Shown here: piece after piece, positions 57,412 through 64,000 of the stretch | Numbering within the stretch: position 1 is the stretch's first letter | How the letters are laid out: every line of letters begins with the position of its first letter | Assembly: GCA_005408345.1 (NCBI GenBank) | Contig: SEMN01000926.1 | Span: 62,001 to 126,000, forward strand | DNA: 64,000 bases | Direction: 5' to 3' | Source of the DNA: Macquaria australasica | Lineage: Eukaryota; Chordata; Actinopteri; Centrarchiformes; Percichthyidae | Position numbers and translations under genes: made by a program | The notes under the pieces: model-generated | Database searches by the model: none | Seen by the model: only the letters and a program-made list of their open reading frames with translations | Told to the model about the DNA's origin: nothing

Positions 57412-58223
57412 TTTAAAGCTGGGGTAGGCAGAATCTGTGCAACCTAGGCAAAACCTTCCGCCTCTCTCTCTGCTGCCTCGTATCACTCCGCTAAGCCCCT
57501 CCCACCAAACCCACAACTTCGACATGCAGCTGAAGGAGTCGGTTCCCCAGTGAAACCGTATCCCTCGTAGGGTTCGCTCTCCACGGCGTGAGCCTCACCG
57601 AGACCGCGGTCCCTCCCGCCGTGACTTGTTTTCTCAAAGACGCCCCTCCAGCGCTTCGTGGCCACAGAGCAGAGCGCCCCAGGCTTCAGAGGCAGCTGCA
57701 ATGCCGTCCAGCAGCGGGAAGAGAGGCTAGTACACCTCACACACACCACTGTCCCCCGTCAAAAGTTATTCCCTACTGTTTGTCATCATGCCTCTTTGCC
57801 ACCCGTCGTTACGAGCGCCATGGCATCGAACATAATGAGCCTGAAGCTCCATGTGGAGCCGGGACGTGTTGTTTTGTACTATACACCGCTGTAGGCAAAG
57901 GAGGTGTTGGAAATTTATCACACGTTTCAGGATTTTCAGCAGGATTTTCCTCCACTGAATCAGGTTTTCACCGTCTGAAGGGACGTGTACACACATCTGC
58001 TCTTGTAGCTTAGCCAATACGAACACACGTCTCTCTGAAATAACCTGTGATAGGCTAAAGTCTACCGTCACGGGATAGATTTTCTGAAGCCTGAAAACAG
58101 AGGCAAGAGGGGGGGCTGAAATGGAGGTCTGCTCTCAGACCACTTGAATTACAATATGCTGCACGGTTAATATGGCATTTTTGCCCAATGACGCCAAAAG
58201 AAAACTACCTACCCCAGCTTTAA
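57412..58223. mobile_element. 812 bp TIR element with TTAAAGCTGGGGTAGGCAG ends
   Basis: The left end TTAAAGCTGGGGTAGGCAG and the inverse of the right end (TTAAAGCTGGGGTAGGTAG) differ at one of 19 positions. The body has a CpG-rich core (57550-57720), which explains the overlapping open frames there (141 codons plus, 101 and 88 codons minus); none shows a transposase motif. It is therefore non-autonomous. TTAA-type ends suggest a TTAA or TA target, but the flanks do not settle this. Confidence 0.85.
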
Positions 58224-59939
58224 TGTTTATGTTTACCTTGTCAAGCTTGTTGTCGACAAGTGATGGTGGTTTTGGATGCACTGGGTTTGAAAACAGTGTA
58301 TGGACTTCATGTTCACCTGTCTAACTCAGAGATCTGAGTCTTCAGAGGGGGCCAGAAGATCCCCTCCCATCCAGTCACAGTCCATGCTATGAGCATGACA
58401 CCCAGATACAGATCATATTTTAATACCATGTCCCCATCCTTCTTTGTGCTCTCACCTCTCCTTAGTGGCATGCAGCACAGCGGCAAGATGCTATCTGGTG
58501 GTCGTTAATTAGAAAGTGTGGTTACAGATCACTTTAATGGCCCCCTGACTGCAGATTAGAGCGTTATGAGCACCATTATACCGTAGTAGTTTATAACTCT
58601 GTTACACAGATTTCAGCAGTGAGCACTGATCACACCTCAGCACCACCCCACTTGTCTTCATCGGCACCCTGAGTCAGACGGCAGCTACCTTGGTTTGAGG
58701 AGATTTGGGGTGGAACTGCAGCTGATTTATAAGGACAAATTCTCTGATGGCAATATCTTGGGAAATCCTTGAAACCTGGGAATTATCAGTTTCAGCTTCT
58801 GAACTAAGCTTGTGGCGTTACTGTACAGAGTAGAAGGCTTCTGCTCTATCAACAAGTAGTCAGTCTTTGCAGCAAGGTCAAACACTGGTTGTCACACTGT
58901 TTTCAACTAACCAGGTAGTCAAAAAGTGCTTGAAGGAAATTGATCATTCAAATGTAAAGCCACATATCTTAACAAATTCTCTTTGAAATTATCTTTAAAG
59001 GGAGGCCATATTGTGACCTTCATAAATTAATGCAAGCTTAACGAAGCTAAGCTGTATAAATGGAGCTAAGATTCCGCAATGCCACTAAATTGTGGCCTGA
59101 TGTCAGTTAATAGAAAGTAAAAACATTAAAAAAATCAATGAAACTTTATTCTCATGAAAAAAGGAATGAACTATTACAAGTAGTTTTTCCTTATAAACTA
59201 CTTTATTACTATTTTGGGTTGAACGATGAGTTGAGGTTGCCTATGTCTAATAATGTCTACCACTATTCTTCCAAACCAGTGTAGTTCCAATAAGTCAGTG
59301 ATTGATAACTTAAAAGACCTTTTTGTTGGTTCGAGTTAAACTATCAGATTAGAGGTTCTGAATACTTTGCTGATGTGTTAAAAAAAAAAAAAAATTTCCA
59401 ATCTATTTCTTCCAGTCGAACTCCTATGCTGTGTCTCAATTCTCAATGCACTTACTGGAAATGATGATCGCAACATTTGACCGCTTCTTCTTCTTGTTCT
59501 TGTTCTTTGATTTAATGGCGAATTGTAACCGGGCGGGGCATTGCCAACATTTGACTGCGATTGTCACCCGCTAAAATATCTGCCGGCTTGTTTGCTCACT
59601 TGACTTCAATTCAATTTGATTAAAAAAATGAATAAAAATTAACGTGCTTACTTTTAGTGTGCAGTTCACCATAACAATCGCTACCGTGGCCGCCATTATC
59701 ATAGGTTGGTAGTAGCTTGTCTGTGTTATGAGGTGAAAAGTAAGGATGTGAAAGATGGGTTGGTGGACCACAATTAACTACAATTGTTCCCTAACTTTTA
59801 AGGTACCCTGTTGAGGTTTTGACCTCAAGTAGTGCTATGGAGTTTTATCATGAGTGGGTCCCTGTTTTGTTTGTCTTGTGCACGTGCATGCGGGTAACAC
59901 GATACACATTTCTGCCAACGGCTTCCACTATTCTATATT
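58224..59939. other. Unassigned DNA, 1.7 kb
   Basis: It contains a 15-A run (59380-59394) and a TTCTTCTTCTTG stretch followed by TTTGATTTAATGGCGAATTG (59487), which may be the edge of a repeat. Nothing else is recognised. Confidence 0.5.
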
Positions 59940-60250
59940 GTTAACGATGGCCATCAAGTTCCATCAAGTGTCCAGGCAGAAACAATTTCTTTGTGCCAAT
60001 CCATCAAGCAGACATTTTGACCTGCTTGTGATTCTAACAGAAAGGTCAGAGGGTCACCAAAGGCATTAGGCCTCATCCTCCGGGGGCCATGAATGTCTGT
60101 ACAAAATTTCATGGCAATCTATCGAATGTTTTTTTAGATATTTGAGTCGGGACCAAAGTGGTGGGCCAACCAACCGACCGACCAACTAACACTGCCATTC
60201 CTAGAGCCATGCCACCAGCGATTTTGAGGGTATTACACATCTCCTAGCCA
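59940..60250 (-). mobile_element. Dispersed repeat T, copy 2 (minus strand)
   Basis: On the minus strand: GGTGGCATGGCTCTAGGAAT GGCAGTGTTAG, TTGGCCCACCACTTTGGTCC, GATAGATTGCCATGAAATTT TGTACAGACATTCATGGCCC CCGGAGGATGAGG, GGTGACCCTCTGACCTTTC. These blocks match 38965-39330 inverted. The short CCAACCAACCGACCGACC run at 60166-60183 is part of it. Confidence 0.7.
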
Positions 60251-60600
60251 AAGGGCAATGAGAGCAATTTAAAGACAACAAAATGGTGGGATGGTGATAC
60301 AAGGACAGTGACTGAACAGACATATTTCAAACAAGCCAATGAGAGGTTGAAGGTTGAGGCTGGAATCGCCATGTGCGAGGAATCCCCTGAGTGTACCTGT
60401 TAAAGACAGCGAGGGAAAACTTAGAAACAGGAAAAGAGCAACAGACAAATACAAACTTACAGCGCTATACCTTGTTATACCCAGTTAATTCCCATGGGTT
60501 TCTCATGATAGTTAGGATTGTATTTCTATTCAGGAGTATGTACAGTCTACTGTTGGAAGAGATGTAAATCATTCATACTTAATGTTTGTCTGTGTTACAG
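60251..60600. other. Unassigned DNA upstream of candidate exon
   Basis: It ends in TGTTTGTCTGTGTTACAG (60583-60600), a good splice-acceptor shape. Nothing else recognised. Confidence 0.5.
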
Positions 60601-60752
60601 TGTTAGTGGAACAAACCTCTGAATCGACCAGGGTGACACTAAACTCCACCACCATGCATCTCTGGAGTGCTGAGGTGGTACCACACCTGCTCCAGACACA
60701 CTAACTGCAGCCAGGGTTCACCCGATGGCCTCCCAGCTTCGCCAAGCCTTAG

Positions 60753-60981
60753 CTCACTCAGTGCTCAGCGCACCCTTCGCCCATCTCCGTGATGAAGACC
60801 GCCAGCCGCGCCCAGCCCCGCAGCAGTCCTCCACTGGTCCAGATGAGGCGCTACACACCTGGGGTGTATCCTTTCCTGTTCCCGTCGATCATCAGCTCCC
60901 TGCCACAGCTGCCGCCACCATCACCGCAGAGACTGCAAATCCAGCAGCCATCCAGCAGCGGCAGCACACCCTCACCTGTTG
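60753..60981 (+). CDS. Candidate GC-rich exon, unidentified proline/serine-rich protein
   Basis: In frame from 60753 to the donor, with the ATG at 60792, the sequence reads MKTASRAQPRSSPPLVQMRR, then YTPGVYPFLFPSIISSLPQL PPPSPQRLQIQQPSSSGSTP SPVG. About 51 of 70 codons end in G or C, the local GC content is far above the surroundings, and the frame ends at a perfect donor (G then GTGAGT at 60982-60987). Two upstream acceptors are possible: TTACAG at 60600, which would make a 381 bp exon with stops in this frame before 60753 (so 5' UTR), or CTCACTCAG at 60760. A second frame (ATG 60725) is also open to the donor but continues past it. The protein is not recognised; it may be an alternative first exon. 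Confidence 0.4.
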
Positions 60982-61429
60982 GTGAGTACTGCTGCTGCAC
61001 CTTACTGTTCTTGAGTACTTATTGCAAGCTGGCTTTAGAGGTGTGCCAGTACATGAATGAACACTGAGTGGAATCTGTAGTACTGAATCATCAAGCTGAT
61101 AGGAGTATACTGAATTGTTAGTGATTCACAGTCTGTGGTACCCTCCAGCCAGTCACCTGATCCTCCTCCTCCTTCATAATACACACTAGAAACAACATTG
61201 CCAACGTATTTTTAAAAACGAGAAGTACGAGGAAGCAGGTAGAAGAAAACAACAAAAAGTGTGCTGTACAATGGTGACATACAGCCATTGTGAAAGTTAT
61301 AAGAAAGAGATCCTGCTACACCTACCTGTGTGATACTGTGTGATACTGTAGATTTGTCCATAGCCCTTTACAGCCTCAGGAAGCGATTGCAACTCGCGCA
61401 AAGGACGAGAGCGTTACTTGTGCACATGG
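60982..61429. other. Unassigned DNA after candidate donor
   Basis: Nothing recognisable. No next exon was identified. Confidence 0.5.
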
Positions 61430-61802
61430 CCGGTGAGGAGATGGAGTGCAATTTTGGCTGAGGCCTTTAAAGTGCATGGTGTCTGAAGACTAAAAGTTTG
61501 AATCTGGGGATGTAGATTTAGAAAGAAGTGAGCTTACCAGACCTCTGCAGCCCACCCCTCATCTCTGCTTGAGGCTAGAGGCTCCAGGCTACATTAGCTG
61601 CTACCAGTATAACACACTAGAATCTTGGACAGAACTGTTGGCGGTAGAGTTGCATTGAGAAAAATGTAGGAACCAGGTTTTGACAGAATGAGTGGAATAA
61701 AAAAGACATTATCTCTGGTTGCTGCATCGATTTTGATCTTTTGTCTGTCCATTGTGAGTCCGACAATGTTATAGGAGTGCAATGTTAAATCAGTGGATTA
61801 CT
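61430..61802 (+). mobile_element. Dispersed repeat W-like, first of two adjacent copies
   Basis: It contains TATAACACACTAGAATCTTG GACAGAACTGTTGGCGGTAG AGTTGCATTGAGAAAAATGT, GGTTGCTGCATCGATTTTGA TCTTTTGTCTGTCCATTGTG and ends at ACTCCTTTAA. I recognise these blocks from a common teleost repeat. The GCTGCATCGATTTTGA block has a diverged counterpart in the next element (GCTGCTTCAATTTTGA). Confidence 0.5.
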
Positions 61803-62225
61803 CCTTTAAGGGGCCACTCCACCAATTTTACACATCAAGGTCAGTCTATCAGACACGTGTCATATTTGATGATGTCATCAGGGTTATCTTAGCTTGGGAT
61901 TGAAATCTACACATTTATAACAGAAGGCCTGAGTTGCAAACTGCGGGGATAGAGTTTGAAAGATGCAGGCATTTACAGAGCATAATAGGTCTAACGAAAA
62001 GATTCTTTGTGTATCATCATTTTTGAAGCCTGACCCATACAAGGGACTAAAAGTTAGGATATCTGTCTCTGCTGCTTCAATTTTGACTGTTTTTCATCAT
62101 ACCATTATTTCATTCTGTCTCCTGTTAGTTCCCCAATTTTCTGAAAGTCTAATAATAAATTACTGGAGTAAAATAGTATGTAATAGTATGATAAAATAGA
62201 TACCTTTTCTGAATGTTGAAAATGA
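61803..62225 (+). mobile_element. Dispersed repeat W, second adjacent copy
   Basis: It begins AAGGGGCCACTCCACCAATT TTACACATC, a typical teleost repeat terminus that also occurs inverted at the end of 43600-43925. It includes GCTGCTTCAATTTTGACTGT. The right boundary is uncertain. Confidence 0.5.
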
Positions 62226-64000
62226 AGGTTTTTGCAACACATTAGTCTTTTTTAAATAGCAGTTATCTCTACTCTAAAACTCTCTTGAGGAGTATCTTGA
62301 GAAGCATCTCAAAACTGAAGGGCACATTTAGGTCAAGATGACTATCCTAGCTCCAAAATTAAAAAAAATAAGGACTTGGCATCATTGTTAAGAGAGTAAG
62401 TTTATCAGACAGGACATGATAACAGTCTCAGACAACAGCATGGCTCCTGGATTATTCTGTTACTGTAAGTATCCCCTGGTGTCTCCCACTACTGTAGCAA
62501 TATTTTGACACACTCAGGTTTGTGTTGCCTAAGCCTTAGCTCTGCTGTTTTCCACATTCAGCTCCACATATTTACTCTCTCTCTCCTTCCTTTCCTCCCT
62601 CTCACCTCCCTCTCACCTCCCTCCACCACCTAAAAACCTGTTCTGACATGAAAACCAGCAGGCAGGTTCACCCAGGGGGGATTCGTCTCTCAGTGAGGGG
62701 CTCAGATGTGCAGCTCTGTCTGCTGCTGAACTCTGAAGTGTAAATAGACACAACACAGAGAGTCAAGCAATTTTAATATTGGTCATTTTTGTGATTTGAT
62801 TTTTGTTGATAGATTGCCTCTTCCTCATTTGAGAAATTAGATATAAGCCAAATGCGTAATGTTGAATTTCTGAATCAAACTGTAAAATCTCTGTATCAAC
62901 TATCTTTTCTCATCCACCATAGCAAGAGCTTTTAAGATTAAAAGTCCTAACATTGTTTAAAGCTCAGCTAAGATCAATGAGTATCTGACTTGGTGAGGAA
63001 GATGAGTTACTTTAATACACAATATTAATATCCAGTTTAATATACATCCTCATTCAAGTTTACAGTCTTTATTTCAAATTTCTGGTTTTCATATTTCAGC
63101 AAGAAGCCTTCTTGATCTGTTTGCATTCCCAGCTAATTAAAGCCCAAACTCAAAACTTGGCTGTTGTCTTGATAAATAAAGCAAAATGTACTGCATTATT
63201 ATAAAATCACATACTCATACTTGCCCCCTGTAGCTCCAAACTTGTTAGATCCTGTTCTTACTTACTTTCATTTCAGTTGGTATTATTGTGCTGTTTATTC
63301 GTTGAACAGTTGTCAGTGAACGACATAATTTCCTGCACAGATGTTTCACTTTAAAGGCACTTTTACATACATTTCGTCATGCATAAACAAAAATGCGAAA
63401 AATTTGCAGTAAAAATTGTTACATCAAAAATATTTACATATACCATGATGAAAAAAGAAGACCGCTTTGAATACATATTGGAGATGCGAGCCCTGCATTT
63501 GAGAAGAGCCATTCTGATAGTTGTGGAAATGAGCATTATACTCAAGTTAACATGTGAGCCATTAGCTAATTTCCCCCACAAACCCCCATTCGTGTTTTTT
63601 ACCTGTCATTTATCAGGGACCATGGTTAATTTGTTTGTGACTTAAAGAGTGATTTTCCCATAGACTGTTTCATTAGAATAATTTACAGAGGCCTAAGACA
63701 AAAAACGACACAATATTTAAAAAGAAATACATTAATTAAATCTTAAATTCCATCATAAATTTTACCTTGATTTGATCCGTTTTTGGTCATCAGATTACTT
63801 ATCCCCCAAAATCATCTTGTGACCTCTTTGATTAATCTTGTGACCCCATTTGGGGTCCCAGCCCTGAGGTTGGGAAACACTGAGTAAGTTTCACTTCAAT
63901 CAGAAGGGCAGATGATTGTATATTGCAAGTAAACCCATGGTAAAACCATATCATTATTGTTTTGTGTTTAAAAATACCATTGCACAAAGTCAGTTCCTGC
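62226..64000. other. Unassigned DNA to window end
   Basis: It contains a pyrimidine-rich tract (62574-62632, with CCTCTCACCTCC repeated) and nothing else I can name. The 88-codon frame at 63379-63645 (plus) overlaps a 72-codon frame on the other strand and lacks a motif. Confidence 0.55.

Noticed and set aside
57588..58013. 141-codon plus-strand frame and overlapping minus-strand frames
   Set aside because: They lie within the CpG-rich core of a TIR element whose termini are clear. No transposase motif is present, and the GC content accounts for the lack of stops.

Overview
This window is non-coding DNA of a vertebrate, almost certainly a teleost fish and probably a percomorph. It has no long open reading frames, many short microsatellites, and interspersed repeats typical of teleosts: a Tc1-like element, 5'-truncated L2-type and L1/Tx1-type LINEs, hAT-like and other short terminal-inverted-repeat (TIR) elements, and a solo LTR. 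It reads as gene-poor intergenic or intronic sequence. I found no bacterial-type genes, rRNA, tRNA or CRISPR.

Layout. 1-6.6 kb: a split repeat of the 'TTAAAGGAATAGTTC' type whose interior holds a short coding-like fragment resembling the AP-2 transcription factor (TFAP2) N-terminal region, then a 490 bp element with TTGAT duplications and a 550 bp fold-back element. 6.6-31 kb: mostly unassigned DNA with scattered short TIR elements, two copies of one ~370 bp repeat, a ~390 bp fold-back, and a third copy of the repeat split by a hAT-like insert. 31.3-33.0 kb: a 1.7 kb hAT-like element. 35-39.3 kb: LINE 3' ends and common teleost repeats.

40.5-42.8 kb is the clearest nested structure. An L1/Tx1 LINE fragment is interrupted by an 803 bp solo LTR with a perfect 5 bp target duplication, and again by an ~840 bp insertion containing a 647 bp TIR element. 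43.6-48.8 kb is dense in relics: an L2-type LINE 3' end, a transposon relic with a Myb/SANT-like domain, an internally deleted Tc1-like element with both ends and TA duplications, and a pair of related short repeats. 51.4-58.2 kb holds second copies of the fold-back and TTGAT elements, a decayed L2 reverse transcriptase, a G-quadruplex-prone tandem repeat, and an 812 bp TIR element. 59.9-62.2 kb has further repeats.

Only two places look like possible exons of a host gene, and I could name neither: a GC-rich stretch ending at a consensus splice donor (60753-60981, plus strand), and a 174 bp phase-0 stretch bounded by AG and GT (50763-50936, minus strand). The family names rest on sequence motifs remembered from teleost repeats and were not checked by search.
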